Counted from the first letter of the stretch, positions 41,157 to 52,837 are shown. The stretch: DNA of 64,000 nt from Bog-159 sp049511415 (GCA_049511415.1 JBEKYC010000016.1:1-64000); one strand, 5' to 3'. Notes: a model not told the origin generated them from the letters alone. Program-made: numbers and translations.

Positions 41157-42668
41157 ATGATGGTTTCGAACTACCAAGTCGGGATGGGTGAGGGCACCCA
41201 GTTTGACCCAGCATTCGGCGCAACTGAGGCAAGAGACAGGGCGGTATTGGGGGTTTTGCCGGAAGAGGAAGAGCGGCCGCGATATTCTCCTGAGCCGGAC
41301 GATTCGGTCCGGCGGTATCTGAGGGAAATCGGATCGGTGCCTCTCCTTACGCGTGCCCAGGAAGTGGAGTTGGCGCGGCGCATGGAGCGCGGCAATACGC
41401 GGCGCGAAAAGGCGCTGTGCCGCTCGGCACTGGTGCAGCAAAGAGTGGTGGATTTGATCGCGCAAATCGGCGCCGGGTCCGTGGAACAGGATGAGGTGAT
41501 CGAGCGCGGCGACGTGGAAGAGGGATCGGCGTCCGACCGGGCACGCCGCGCGCAACTTGCCGCACACTTCACCCGAGTGAAGCGTGAATTCGGCAAGCTG
41601 CGGCAAATCGAGCAATCGCTGGTAGCGGCGCCCCACAGCGATCGGCAGACGCGGCGGCAAATATCGGCACGACTGGGTCGCGCACGGATTGTGGTGGCGC
41701 AGCTAATTCGCGAGATTCCGTTTCGTGCGGATCAATGGGGCGAGTTCACGCGCGAATTGGAGACGCGGGCCGCGGCGCTGGAACGGCTGCACCACGAGTT
41801 GCGGAAGCTGGAAACCGCGTCGGGACGCGAGTCGCAATCGCGCGCGCGGGCCTTGCGCGGTGAAATTCGAAACTGTGAAGCCATCTGTCCTGCGACAACT
41901 CTTCACGGCACGCTGGCAAGGATCCGCCAGGGCCAGCAGGAGGCCGGACAAGCCAAATCCGACTTGGTGAAGGCGAACTTACGGCTCGTGGTGTCGGTGG
42001 CCAAACGATACATGAACAAGGGACTGCATCTGCTCGACCTGGTGCAGGAGGGCAGCCTGGGATTGATGCGCGCGGCGGAAAAGTTCGATTACCGGCGCGG
42101 ATTCAAGTTCTCGACCTATGCCACGTGGTGGGTCATGCAGTCCGTTTCGCGTTCGCTCGGAGAACAAGGGCGGACTATCCGCATCCCGATTCACATGAAC
42201 GATCAGCTCAACAAGTTCTTTCGCGCTTCACGGCAATTGGAACGGCAGTTGGGCCGCGTACCAGTGGACGAGGAACTGGCCACGCAATTGAAGACTTCTC
42301 CGGATAAGGTGAGCAAGCTCCGGACGATCTCCCGCGAACCAATCTCACTGGATACACCCGTCGGCACAGACGAGGTTTCCACGCTCGGTGAGTTGATTGC
42401 GGACCGGTATACTGTATCGCCCGCCGATACGTTGCTGGCCGAAGAAGTCCACGACGAGACTTCCGCGTTTTTGCGGACGCTGGTCCCACGCGAGGAACAG
42501 GTGTTGCGTCTCCGGTTTGGCCTGGGCTACAACCGCGAGTACACGCTGGAAGAGATCGGCCGGGACCTGGATGTGACGCGCGAGCGGGTACGGCAGATCG
42601 AGTTGCGGGCCCTCCGCAAGCTGCGCCGGCCGGAAAGCGCGCGCCGTTTGCGCGACCTGCTGACGTAG
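41157..42668 (+). CDS. sigma-70 family (group 2-like) RNA polymerase sigma factor
   Basis: Sigma factor of 503 residues. Region 1.2 is DSVRRYLREIGSVPLLTRAQ, and a non-conserved stretch separates it from region 2 (about 270-340). Region 2: SDLVKANLRLVVSVAKRYMN, FDYRRGFKFSTYATWWVMQS, GRTIRIPIHM. Region 3: GRVPVDEELATQLKTSPDKV, EPISLDTPVG. Region 4.2: TLEEIGRDLDVTRERVRQIE, ALRKLRRPE. The -10-reading helix has VMQSVSRS where housekeeping factors have IRQAITRS, so position Arg is Met and Thr is Ser. The region 1.1 of RpoD is absent. It therefore looks like an alternative, not the principal, sigma factor. Start ATG 41157 or 41160. Confidence 0.92.
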   Translation: MMVSNYQVGMGEGTQFDPAFGATEARDRAVLGVLPEEEERPRYSPEPDDSVRRYLREIGSVPLLTRAQEVELARRMERGNTRREKALCRSALVQQRVVDLIAQIGAGSVEQDEVIERGDVEEGSASDRARRAQLAAHFTRVKREFGKLRQIEQSLVAAPHSDRQTRRQISARLGRARIVVAQLIREIPFRADQWGEFTRELETRAAALERLHHELRKLETASGRESQSRARALRGEIRNCEAICPATTLHGTLARIRQGQQEAGQAKSDLVKANLRLVVSVAKRYMNKGLHLLDLVQEGSLGLMRAAEKFDYRRGFKFSTYATWWVMQSVSRSLGEQGRTIRIPIHMNDQLNKFFRASRQLERQLGRVPVDEELATQLKTSPDKVSKLRTISREPISLDTPVGTDEVSTLGELIADRYTVSPADTLLAEEVHDETSAFLRTLVPREEQVLRLRFGLGYNREYTLEEIGRDLDVTRERVRQIELRALRKLRRPESARRLRDLLT

Positions 42669-42781
42669 TGATCGTGCTTTCCCGCTGGCCGGACAGGATC
42701 ACGAACCGAGAGCGCATTTGTGAGATCCTGGAACAAAGTCGAAGCTCTTTACGTTTCGACCTAAGAAGGAGACCAGCGCTG

Positions 42782-43228
42782 ATGAAGAAGAGCCTTTTGT
42801 TCCTGGCCGGCCTGTTGATCCTAGCTTCCGGGATCCAATCCGGGCGAGCGCAGGACAAAGCCAGCCGTACCTTGAAAGTGAAGTTGCACTACACGGGATC
42901 GGGAACGGTAGATGATAAGCACAAGATTATCGTGTTTCTGTTCGATTCGCCGGACTTCACACAGGGCAACGCCATGCCCGTTGGCGAGCAGAGCGCGGCC
43001 GGCAAAGACGAAACCGTAACATTCACCGGTATCGACAAGTCGCCCGCTTACGTGGCGGCGGTTTACGATCCCACTGGCGGCTATGACGGGCAATCCGGAC
43101 CACCGCCTTCGGGTTCTTCACTCGGGATGTATACCAAGGAACCACCGGCGCCGGGACCGATCGCGATAGATGAAGGCAAGACGGTACAAATCGATTTGCC
43201 TTTCGACGATACCGCTAAGATGCCGTAA
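42782..43228 (+). CDS. small secreted protein of unknown function
   Basis: Protein of 148 residues with signal peptide MKKSLLFLAGLLILASGIQS. The start at 42782 is preceded by AAGGAG about 10 bases upstream; an earlier frame start is not coding-like. The mature part is rich in Gly, Asp and Thr with a beta-sandwich look: LKVKLHYTGSGTVDDKHKII, VFLFDSPDF, YVAAVYDPTGGYD, VQIDLPFDDT. It might be a small beta-domain of the carboxypeptidase-regulatory kind. It is placed after the sigma factor on the same strand. Confidence 0.75.
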   Translation: MKKSLLFLAGLLILASGIQSGRAQDKASRTLKVKLHYTGSGTVDDKHKIIVFLFDSPDFTQGNAMPVGEQSAAGKDETVTFTGIDKSPAYVAAVYDPTGGYDGQSGPPPSGSSLGMYTKEPPAPGPIAIDEGKTVQIDLPFDDTAKMP

Positions 43229-43699
43229 TGAGCATCGGTTTGGGGCAAATCACAAACTGGAAATCGCGCCGCTGGGCAAGCTTGGGTCTTTCTGCGCGCG
43301 GGACCGCCGGCTCTGGATCTGATCATCCGGGGCGCGCACTTGTCGTTTGTCGCGCGGCCGCCGGCTGAACATCCGCGCGCGTCGCCAAAATCTCGAGACG
43401 CGCCGCATTTTCGACGACACTGGGATGTGAAATATCCAGCTCTTGTAGCAGATGGACCCGGCCCCGGCTTGCAAACTTCCGAGTAACAACGGTCGAGCGG
43501 AGCCGTATGTCCGAGGCTTTGAATGGTAGCGGGAGCGGTCCGGCAGATGGAACCGGGTCACCCTGCTGGCGCAACGTGCTGGAGGCGCGGCTTCGAACCA
43601 GTCCGGACATAGCTGATTCGTGAGGTTCCGGAGAGACTGCTCAACTGCCGGCAAATCGTGGCCTGCTAGGCTGGTGGCTCGGCGGGACGCCCGTCAAGC
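43229..43699. other. gene-free stretch (no intact gene recognised)
   Basis: About 470 bases between the secreted protein and the pyrophosphatase. Minus-strand frames are open (43250-43654 and 43323-43610) but do not resemble a known protein. The phrase LLQELDISHPSVVENAARLE has the flavour of an M48-type peptidase tail, which is too weak to call. It is probably degraded sequence. No repeat or terminator with a clear T-run was seen. Confidence 0.5.
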
Positions 43700-46138
<2,439 letters not shown>

Positions 46139-46234
46139 GAAAAAACCTCCTGGAAACGGGGAGATCCCTGAGGAAGGGCCTGCCCCAAATAGGATATCAG
46201 GGTGTTTAACTCACCCCGATCCTAATGAAAACTC

Positions 46235-46263
46235 ACGATAGCGCACGGCAAACTTGAATTCAA
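46235..46263 (-). promoter_or_regulatory. possible hppA promoter
   Basis: On the minus strand TTGAAT (46263-46258) is followed after 17 bases by TATCGT (46240-46235), about 100 bases above the pyrophosphatase start. The -10 element is weak, so this is only a suggestion. Confidence 0.3.
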
Positions 46264-46362
46264 GGACGGGAGAGGCTCCAGGCGGCCGGTTGTGATTCGG
46301 GCGGCCGGGATCGAATGACGCGTCCCGGCCGCATTCGCTACACTGATGTTGATACCTCTCGT

Positions 46363-46451
46363 GGCGGGGTGATGAAATCGGCAGACATAGCGGACTTAAA
46401 ATCCGCTGGCCCGCAAGGGCCGTGTGGGTTCAAGTCCCACCCCCGCTACCA
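46363..46451 (+). tRNA. tRNA-Leu (UAA)
   Basis: A complete type II tRNA with encoded CCA. Acceptor arm GGCGGGG pairs with CCCCGCT, the first pair being a G-U wobble. The anticodon stem GCGGA/TCCGC encloses the loop CTTAAAA with anticodon TAA at 46397-46399. The long variable arm GGCCCGCAAGGGCC is diagnostic for Leu. The T arm is GTGGG TTCAAGT CCCAC, the discriminator A and CCA 46449-46451. It lies alone between the pyrophosphatase and the efflux operon. The other bases of 46139-46692 show no gene. Confidence 0.97.
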
Positions 46452-46692
46452 GCCAGTCCGCGGACTTTCGCATTTCCCGCCGGTGCGGGTGATTCGAAAG
46501 ACCGGCGGTCTTGAGCCGGGTTCGCGAGTCGAGCTTAAGATCGGGCCGTTGGCTTGGACTGCAGGTGCATACGCGCATGGACAAACCATTTGTTCGGAGG
46601 GGCTGTGCAACTTGGCTTGCACCAAATGTTCCGCCAACGCCATCGGATCACCAAGCGCTATCGTGAGAAGCGCCGACAAGTCCGTGGGCGGG

Positions 46693-48282
46693 CTAATGCG
46701 ATAGCGACGTCTGGCGCTCGCCGGGTTTCGGGCGGCGCATAATCATTGGCAGAGGAACCAGGCAGGCGATCACCAACGACATCACCCAGAAGCTGTTTTC
46801 GAAGCTCAGGGCGCTGGCCTGGGCCTGTACCGTGCCATAGGCAAGGGCCATGGCCTTTTGGGTTGCCGTGACCGCGTCGTAGCCCTGCGAAAGGAACACG
46901 GCTTTCATTCCAGCGAGCCACCGCTCGAAGTTCGGGTCGCCATGGCTGGTGTGAGCGGCGAAATTAACTTGGTGTATCTGGTTCTGCCGCGCCAGGAAAG
47001 TGCTGAGCAGGGAGGTTCCGATACTGCCGCCCAGATTGCGCGCGAAATTCGACAGTCCCGAAACCTGGTTGTTTTTCTCCCGCGGCACACCGACATAGTT
47101 CAGCGTGCTAATCGGAATGAAGATGAACGGCATGAACACGACCTGCGCCATACGCAGGTACATGATGGTGTGAAAGTCGATTTGCAGGCTGACGATGGTC
47201 AATCTGTAGAGCATGATCGCGGTGCCCAGAAAACCGATCGAGATGAGCATACGCGGATCGACCTTGGTGGCGGTGATGCGGCCGGCAATCGGCATCATCA
47301 GCATCAGCACGAAACCGGCGGGCGACAGCGCCATTCCAGCACGCTCCGCGGTGTAGCCCAGGCTGACTTGCAGGAATTCCGGGATCAACACAGTAGACCC
47401 GAAGAGAACCATGCCCAGCGTGAACGAGAAGAACACGGCCGTGCCGAAATTGCGATTTTTCAGCAGCCGCACGTCCACAATGGGGTCGTCGTGATACCAC
47501 TCCCAGAGGAAGAACCCGATCAGGACCGGCACGCCGAGGGCGAACATCACGCGGATCAGCGGCGACGCGAACCAATCGGCCTCCTGCCCCTTATCCAGCA
47601 CTACCTGCAGGCAGGAAACCCCGAGCACAATCAATGCCAGTCCGATGTAGTCAATCCGGATACCGGCGTTGCGCTCGCGTTTAAACCAGGGCGGATCCTC
47701 GACCAGGCGGGACGTGAGGAAGAGCGATAACGCGCCCACGGGCAGGTTGATGAAGAAGATCCAGTGCCAATTGAAATTGTCGGTGATCCAGCCACCCAGC
47801 GTGGGGCCGATGGCGGGCGCGACTACGACGGCCATGCCGTAAAGGGCAAATGCCATGCCTCGTTTTTCGGTCGGGAATGAGTCCGCCAGGATGGCCTGTT
47901 CGGAAGGCTGCAACCCGCCCCCTCCGGCTCCCTGCAAAATACGGGCGATGATCAACATGGGCAGGGTCGGCGCGATGCCGCACAAGAACGAACACACTGT
48001 GAACAGCAGGACGCAGCCCATGTAGAAGCGTTTGCGCCCGATGACGGTCGAGAGCCATCCCGAGACGGGCAACACGATTGCGGCCGAGACCAGGTAACTG
48101 GTGAGCACCCAGGTAGCTTCCGTATAAGTGGCGCCGAGCGATCCGGCGATGTGCGGGAGGGCCACGTTGGCGATGGAAGAATCCAGCACCTCCATGAAGG
48201 TGGCCAGAGTGACGGTCAGCGCGACCAGGTAGGGGTTGTGCGCGGGCCGCCATTCATCGTGCGGCTTCTGGTCTACGGGCAT
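46693..48282 (-). CDS. DHA2-type MFS drug:H+ antiporter (EmrB/QacA-like)
   Basis: Transporter of 529 residues with about 14 helices. Recognisable DHA2 motifs are LATFMEVLDSSIANVALPHI near the first helix, LSTVIGRKRFYMG (motif A) and ILQGAGGGGLQPSEQAILAD. The antiporter motif C region is GMAVVVAPAIGPTLGGWITD. The second half includes LSPAGFVLMLMMPIAGRIT. It pumps hydrophobic compounds with the EmrA-like and TolC-like partners encoded just upstream (a 1-base gap from HlyD). It is the last gene of the operon controlled by the TetR operator at 51073. Confidence 0.94.
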   Translation of the reverse strand: MPVDQKPHDEWRPAHNPYLVALTVTLATFMEVLDSSIANVALPHIAGSLGATYTEATWVLTSYLVSAAIVLPVSGWLSTVIGRKRFYMGCVLLFTVCSFLCGIAPTLPMLIIARILQGAGGGGLQPSEQAILADSFPTEKRGMAFALYGMAVVVAPAIGPTLGGWITDNFNWHWIFFINLPVGALSLFLTSRLVEDPPWFKRERNAGIRIDYIGLALIVLGVSCLQVVLDKGQEADWFASPLIRVMFALGVPVLIGFFLWEWYHDDPIVDVRLLKNRNFGTAVFFSFTLGMVLFGSTVLIPEFLQVSLGYTAERAGMALSPAGFVLMLMMPIAGRITATKVDPRMLISIGFLGTAIMLYRLTIVSLQIDFHTIMYLRMAQVVFMPFIFIPISTLNYVGVPREKNNQVSGLSNFARNLGGSIGTSLLSTFLARQNQIHQVNFAAHTSHGDPNFERWLAGMKAVFLSQGYDAVTATQKAMALAYGTVQAQASALSFENSFWVMSLVIACLVPLPMIMRRPKPGERQTSLSH

Positions 48283-48283
48283 G

Positions 48284-49510
48284 CTATTTACCGACGCGGA
48301 CCTCGGGCTCGACTGACATTCCGGCGCGCAACCGGTCGAGCCCTTCCTGGTTTGGCGTAAGGCGCAGTCGGACGGGGATGCGCTGGACCACCTTCACATA
48401 ATTGCCGGTTGCGTTTTCTGGGGGCAAGACGCTGCTGACGGCGCCCGTGCCACCACCGATGTTCTCGATATATCCGTCGAAGTCGCGATGCAAAGCATCT
48501 ACGTGGAGGCGAGCCGGCTGTTTTGGCTGCAGGCTCGCCACTTGGGTTTCCTTGAAGTTGGCCGTAATCCAGATGTCGCCCACTTCGGCAATGGTGAACA
48601 ACTGCTGGCCGGTCGACACGTGCGCTCCAACCTCAGCGGAGCGCTTCATCACGATGCCATCCACAGGCGAGACGATGTGAGTGTACGTCAATCGAAGTTG
48701 CGCTTCCTCGAGCCGCGCCTGGGAGCTCTGAGAATTGGCTTGCTGGGACCGAAGCGCCGCCTGGCGAATGGCAACCTGGTGGCCGGCGGTCTGCTGGTAT
48801 TGACGCAAGCGGCTCTGCGCCTCTCGCGCCTGGGCCTTCCTCTGGTCCACGATGCGCGCGGCGGACTCGACGCCGGCGCGGGACGCATCCACATTAGCGG
48901 CGTGCGCTTTGGCGGTGGCTTCAATCTGGTCGTACTCCTGCCGGGAAACTTCTTCGTTGCCGATCAGTATCTTGTAGCGCGCCAGATCAGCCTGGGATTT
49001 GGCGCTATTGGCTTCAGCTTCGGCGAGCCGGGCGGCGGCCGAATCGCGATCGTGCTCGGCGGCGCCCACGGCAGCTTCGGCGTCGGCTACGCCAGCCTCC
49101 CCGCCCGACAGGTTGGCGGCATTCTCCTCTTGCGTGATGGGGATGTTCGGTTGTTGAGCCGTCACCTGACTGCGGGCCTGTTGCAAAGCGGCGGCTACCT
49201 GATCGACGGCCACCTGATAATCCCGCGGGTCCAGATCCACCAGCGGATCTCCGGCATGCACGAACTGATTGTCCTCTACATACACTTTGACGATGGCGCC
49301 GTCCACGCGCGGGCTGATGGGGTCCAAGTGCATTTCGACAAAAGCGTCGTCGGTAGATTCAAACTGGCGAGCGTGCAACCAATAGAAGAGAATACCGGCG
49401 GCGACTGCCAGCAGCACCAGGAAGAAGATCGTAAAAGTGCGGCGGCCGCCCGATGCCTTGGTATCCGCCTTGGCCGCGGGCGGGGTTTCTGGCGTGGAAG
49501 TCGGTGTCAT
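48284..49510 (-). CDS. HlyD/EmrA-type membrane fusion protein
   Basis: Periplasmic adaptor of 408 residues. One N-terminal helix (about 25-47: FTIFFLVLLAVAAGILFYWL) anchors it. The lipoyl-like domain starts FESTDDAFVEMHLDPISPRV and has VYVEDNQFVHAGDPLVDLDP. A long coiled hairpin (about 110-240: AAVGAAEHDRDSAAARLAEA and others) is followed by the beta-barrel with VDGIVMKRSAEVGAHVSTGQ and WITANFKETQVASLQPKQPA. It links the MFS pump to the outer-membrane channel. Its first codon overlaps the TolC-like stop by 4 bases. Confidence 0.95.
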   Translation of the reverse strand: MTPTSTPETPPAAKADTKASGGRRTFTIFFLVLLAVAAGILFYWLHARQFESTDDAFVEMHLDPISPRVDGAIVKVYVEDNQFVHAGDPLVDLDPRDYQVAVDQVAAALQQARSQVTAQQPNIPITQEENAANLSGGEAGVADAEAAVGAAEHDRDSAAARLAEAEANSAKSQADLARYKILIGNEEVSRQEYDQIEATAKAHAANVDASRAGVESAARIVDQRKAQAREAQSRLRQYQQTAGHQVAIRQAALRSQQANSQSSQARLEEAQLRLTYTHIVSPVDGIVMKRSAEVGAHVSTGQQLFTIAEVGDIWITANFKETQVASLQPKQPARLHVDALHRDFDGYIENIGGGTGAVSSVLPPENATGNYVKVVQRIPVRLRLTPNQEGLDRLRAGMSVEPEVRVGK

Positions 49511-51066
49511 GGGCGTGTTCCTTGTAATAGATCCGGCAAAGAAGTTTCGGCTTCGCCCGCGGCGCGCGACAGGTTGAGTCGGGCGAGGTCTAACGCAAAC
49601 AGGCTGGATATGTAATCCGACTCCGCGCCGGCGACCTGTTCCTGAGCCTGTACGACCTCGACCGTGGTGGTGACTCCCAGGTTAAAGCGATCGCGCGCCT
49701 CACGGAGTGTCTCCGCCGCGTAATCCCGATTGGTGGCGGCGAGCTGGAGCTGTCCGGTAGCAGCTTCCAGTTCGATCAGCGCCGAACGGACCTCCTGCTC
49801 CACGCGGCCGCGCTGATCGGCGAGTTCCGCCTGACGCTGGTGCAGGGCGGCTTCCGCCTGCTGCACATCGGCTTGAATGCGCCCTCCGGTCCAGATGGGA
49901 AAGTTTACCGAACCGGTGGCCGAGAACACGCCATGCACCTGAGTGGGATTCGGGCCCAGAACGCCGTAGTCGCCACTGAACGAAACGGCAGGCAGCCGTT
50001 CGGCGCGCGCAGCACTGACGGCGTGCTCCGCGGCGCGCACCTGGGCCTCCGCGGCCTTAAGATCGGATCGTTGGGCGAAGGCTTGTTGGATGGCGTTGGC
50101 TGCTTGCGGGATGGAAATGGCGTTGGGCGCGAGGGGGTCCGTCAGGGTCAGTTCGCGGTCGAGCGGCAAGCCGATGGTCCGGGCCAGGGCGAGCTTCTGC
50201 TTGCGGAGATCGGCTGCGAGCGCATTCAGCCGCTGCTGCTGGGTTTGCAACTCGACCAGCGTGCGCATGACGTCGATGCGCGCATTTGTGCCTGCTTCTT
50301 TGCGGATGCGGGCCTGCTCAGAGACGGCCTGCGCGTTGGAAACCTGCGCCTTTTGCGATTCGATTCGCGCCGCGGTGGCTGCGGTTTGCAGGTAGGCGCC
50401 CGCTACGGCTATGACGACCAGTTCGCGCGCATCCTTGGCCGAAAGGCTGGCGGCCTGCTCCAGTTCTTTGCCGGCACGCAAATTCCGCCGCGCCACGGGA
50501 TCGTATACCGATTCGCTCACTGAGAACTGCGCCTGCGAATAGTTGTAGGGACCGACGACCGAGGGGATCGAGAAGTTCAGTCCAGGCGGCAGACTGAAGA
50601 CAAATCCGAATGCCGCCAGATTGGTTTGAGCTACGGTATCGGATGCGTTCACCGAAAGGTTGGGCAGCAGCGCGCTGAGGGCCTGCAAGCGGGCGGCTCG
50701 GGCGGCGATGCTCGAGTTGCCGGCGGCTATGACGCCGAGATTGGTGGCGAGGCCCATTTTGATGGCATTTGCCAGCGTCAGGCCGATTGGTCCCGGGGGC
50801 GGTTCGGCGCCGGCCACGCTGCCTTGCAGATTTCCGCCGATCTGGACGGACGTGCTGATGGTATCGACTCCGGCAGGAGATGTGCTTTGCTGGACCGATA
50901 CGGACCCAGCCGGGCTCATGCGGCCGGATTGCGGCAAGACCATCGGGCGTGACGTGCCGCCGGGCGCCTCGCCGGGAGGCATCTGAGCCAATGAAATGGA
51001 GACGGTGGCCGGAATGAGGAGGGCAAGGCACGCCGCTGACCCGCGCCTTAGCTCGTTGGGTCTCAC
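49507..51066 (-). CDS. TolC family outer-membrane channel of the efflux operon
   Basis: Channel of about 519 residues from the GTG at 51066 (VRPNELRRGSAACLALLIPA, a signal peptide). An ATG at 51087 in the same frame lies inside the operator palindrome, and further extension runs over the TetR gene. Outer membrane factor repeats are LTLANAIKMGLATNLGVIAA and, later, ERLPAVSFSGDYGVLGPNPT. Coiled segments EAEAALHQRQ-like and EVVQAQEQVAGAESDYISSL follow, and it ends AAGEAETSLPDLLQGTRP. The linker between signal and first repeat is Pro-, Ser- and Gly-rich (about 30-75). It forms a tripartite pump with the following two gene products. Confidence 0.9.
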   Translation of the reverse strand: MRPNELRRGSAACLALLIPATVSISLAQMPPGEAPGGTSRPMVLPQSGRMSPAGSVSVQQSTSPAGVDTISTSVQIGGNLQGSVAGAEPPPGPIGLTLANAIKMGLATNLGVIAAGNSSIAARAARLQALSALLPNLSVNASDTVAQTNLAAFGFVFSLPPGLNFSIPSVVGPYNYSQAQFSVSESVYDPVARRNLRAGKELEQAASLSAKDARELVVIAVAGAYLQTAATAARIESQKAQVSNAQAVSEQARIRKEAGTNARIDVMRTLVELQTQQQRLNALAADLRKQKLALARTIGLPLDRELTLTDPLAPNAISIPQAANAIQQAFAQRSDLKAAEAQVRAAEHAVSAARAERLPAVSFSGDYGVLGPNPTQVHGVFSATGSVNFPIWTGGRIQADVQQAEAALHQRQAELADQRGRVEQEVRSALIELEAATGQLQLAATNRDYAAETLREARDRFNLGVTTTVEVVQAQEQVAGAESDYISSLFALDLARLNLSRAAGEAETSLPDLLQGTRP

Positions 51067-51072
51067 AGAGCC

Positions 51073-51100
51073 ATTATATACATACATGAATGTATATAAT
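51073..51100. promoter_or_regulatory. TetR/AcrR-type operator between efflux operon and regulator
   Basis: A perfect inverted repeat: ATTATATACAT at 51073-51083, 6 bases, ATGTATATAAT at 51090-51100. It lies between the divergent TolC-like and TetR genes. The inner part ACATACATGAATGT resembles the known AcrR box (TACATACATTTGTGAATGTA). The most likely ligand is the adjacent TetR protein, repressing both directions. It also covers the upstream ATG candidates of both genes. Confidence 0.8.
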
Positions 51101-51784
51101 AGGGGGGTGGGCTTGCACGACACATCTCTGGCGCCAAGGCCGGTCGGGACCGTGCGGCGCCGGGCGAATTCGCCGTCCCGCAATAAGCACCAACAACGGA
51201 CGGAGGCCACCAGGCAGGCGCTACTGGATGCGGCGCGGCGCATTTTCGCCCGGGATGGTTTCGAGGCCGCGCGGATTGAAGAAGTGGCCGCCGCCACGGG
51301 ACATACGCGCGGCGCGTTCTACGCGCATTTCCGGACCAAAGAGGATTTGTTCTTTGCCCTCCTGGAGCAGGAAGCGGAACGGCGCGTCGCCCAAATTCGC
51401 GCCGTGCTGGCTCGCTGCCAAACCGCGGCCGATCGATTCGCGGCTCTACGGGAATTTTTCGTATCCCGGATCTCAGACCGCCGCTGGGCAATGCTCATGG
51501 TGGAGTTCAAGTTATTCGCCGTGCGGCATCCGGACCTGCGGCCGGGCTTGGCCGCCACGCATCGCCGCATACGCGCCTCGCTTAAGATCGAGGGTATCGG
51601 GGAAATCTGCGACGAAGTACAAAAGGCGGCTTTGGAGGCATTACTCGCGGGGTTCACATTGGAGCATGCGTACGATCCGCTGCGTCTGCCACGGCGACAG
51701 GCTATCGCCATCCTGGGCGCCCTGTTCGACGCGATCCTATCCAAACATGTGGGAGCCGGAGCCGCCGGCCCGGACTGTGGATAG
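51086..51784 (+). CDS. TetR/AcrR family repressor of the efflux operon
   Basis: Regulator of 232 residues if started at ATG 51086. A TTG at 51113 is preceded 5 bases upstream by AGGGGGG and may be the real start, since the 51086 codon is part of the operator. The DNA-binding domain is TEATRQALLDAARRIFARDG, FEAARIEEVAAATGHTRGAF and YAHFRTKEDLFFALLEQEAE. The ligand-binding part starts near residue 90 and contains VSRISDRRWAMLMVEFKLF. It resembles AcrR/TtgR-type proteins controlling multidrug pumps. It is divergent from the pump operon, with one shared operator. It is probably derepressed by pump substrates. Confidence 0.93.
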   Translation: MNVYNRGVGLHDTSLAPRPVGTVRRRANSPSRNKHQQRTEATRQALLDAARRIFARDGFEAARIEEVAAATGHTRGAFYAHFRTKEDLFFALLEQEAERRVAQIRAVLARCQTAADRFAALREFFVSRISDRRWAMLMVEFKLFAVRHPDLRPGLAATHRRIRASLKIEGIGEICDEVQKAALEALLAGFTLEHAYDPLRLPRRQAIAILGALFDAILSKHVGAGAAGPDCG

Positions 51785-51795
51785 ACGCGGGCCGG

Positions 51796-52815
51796 CTACG
51801 GCTTACTCTTCGCCGCCCGATCCAGGCGCAGAAAACGCGCCGCATTGTTGTAGAGAATATCGCGCTTCTGTTGCGGCGTGAGATAGGTAGCTCCCTCGAT
51901 CACACTGATCGAGGTGGCCATCAGCTTGGGCCAGATCAACTGGTCCGTGCCGAACATTACGCGGTCTTCGAAACCGGCTTCCACGATGCGCTGGATATAA
52001 GTATGAACCTCTTTCAACGGGTAGCTCCAGATCAGGCCGGCAACGTCGACATAGACGTAGGCATTGGCTTGAAGCAGGGTGAGCAACGGGTCGATCATGG
52101 GATATCCGGCGTGCATAATCCAGAGACGCAGTTTCGGATGGCGCGCCAACACATCCTCCAGCAGCAGCGGATTACCCATCGAGCCGCGGAATTTCGGCGT
52201 GGTGATATTAGCGCGCCCGGAACCTCCGGTGCCCATGTGAATACCCACCGGAATGTCGAGTTCTTCAGCCAGGGCGAAATACTTATCGACTGACGGATCG
52301 CTGGGCGAAAGTCCTTGATACTGGAGACCGACTTCACCCATGACCTTGAATCCGCCCGTGGTGAACGCCGTGCGCAGGTCCTCCACGGGAAGATAGGTGG
52401 CACTGTTCATCGCGCCCTCGAACGAAGTGCCGGGGATGATTCGTCCCGGCGGCGCGGCGTCCATCCACTTCCGAACGGCCTTTTGATCGCCCATCACCAC
52501 CGCCGTGACATTGAGCCGTTCGTATTCGGCCAGCACCGCCTGCATGTATTCATCCGGCGATTTGGAGGGTTCCAACAGGTCCGTGCAATCCTGCTTGGCC
52601 CATCCGATCGGGCCGGCCTTCTCGCGTGGGTCGGCCGCCAGGAACTGCGGGTTGAAGGGACACATTGGTCCCACACCCGGTATGCCACCCAGGGTATGGA
52701 CGTGAACATCGATAACGGGCGGCCGGGACGACGGCGCCGGTTGGGCCCAGACGTTTATGGAGAAAGCTGATGACAGGCAAAAGAGAATGCGGGTTCGCAT
52801 GGATGCCAAAATCAT
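51796..52815 (-). CDS. secreted amidohydrolase family 2 protein
   Basis: Hydrolase of about 339 residues. Starts at 52815 (MILASMRTRILFCLSSAFSI) or 52800 both give a signal peptide ending VWAQP; longer frames belong to the neighbouring gene. The TIM-barrel metal sites are visible: VIDVHVHTLGG (the two His), VGIHMGTGGSGRANITTP, LWIMHAGYPM and VMFGTDQLIWPKL with the final Asp. It belongs to the amidohydrolase_2 group (decarboxylases and hydrolases). The substrate is unknown. It lies 22 bases after the TolB/TPR gene. Confidence 0.9.
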   Translation of the reverse strand: MILASMRTRILFCLSSAFSINVWAQPAPSSRPPVIDVHVHTLGGIPGVGPMCPFNPQFLAADPREKAGPIGWAKQDCTDLLEPSKSPDEYMQAVLAEYERLNVTAVVMGDQKAVRKWMDAAPPGRIIPGTSFEGAMNSATYLPVEDLRTAFTTGGFKVMGEVGLQYQGLSPSDPSVDKYFALAEELDIPVGIHMGTGGSGRANITTPKFRGSMGNPLLLEDVLARHPKLRLWIMHAGYPMIDPLLTLLQANAYVYVDVAGLIWSYPLKEVHTYIQRIVEAGFEDRVMFGTDQLIWPKLMATSISVIEGATYLTPQQKRDILYNNAARFLRLDRAAKSKP

Positions 52816-52837
52816 ACCAGACGTCGGCTGCCGTGGA

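Noticed and set aside
43323..43610. Peptidase M48-like tail on the minus strand
   Set aside because: Only about 20 residues are suggestive (HPSVVENAARLE); no zinc motif or start, so left as gene-free stretch.
46452..46692. Small frames after tRNA-Leu
   Set aside because: They overlap the tRNA or have no ribosome site and no recognisable protein character.
51067..51297. N-terminal extension of the TolC-like protein in the efflux operon
   Set aside because: It is antisense to the TetR DNA-binding domain and has no signal peptide.
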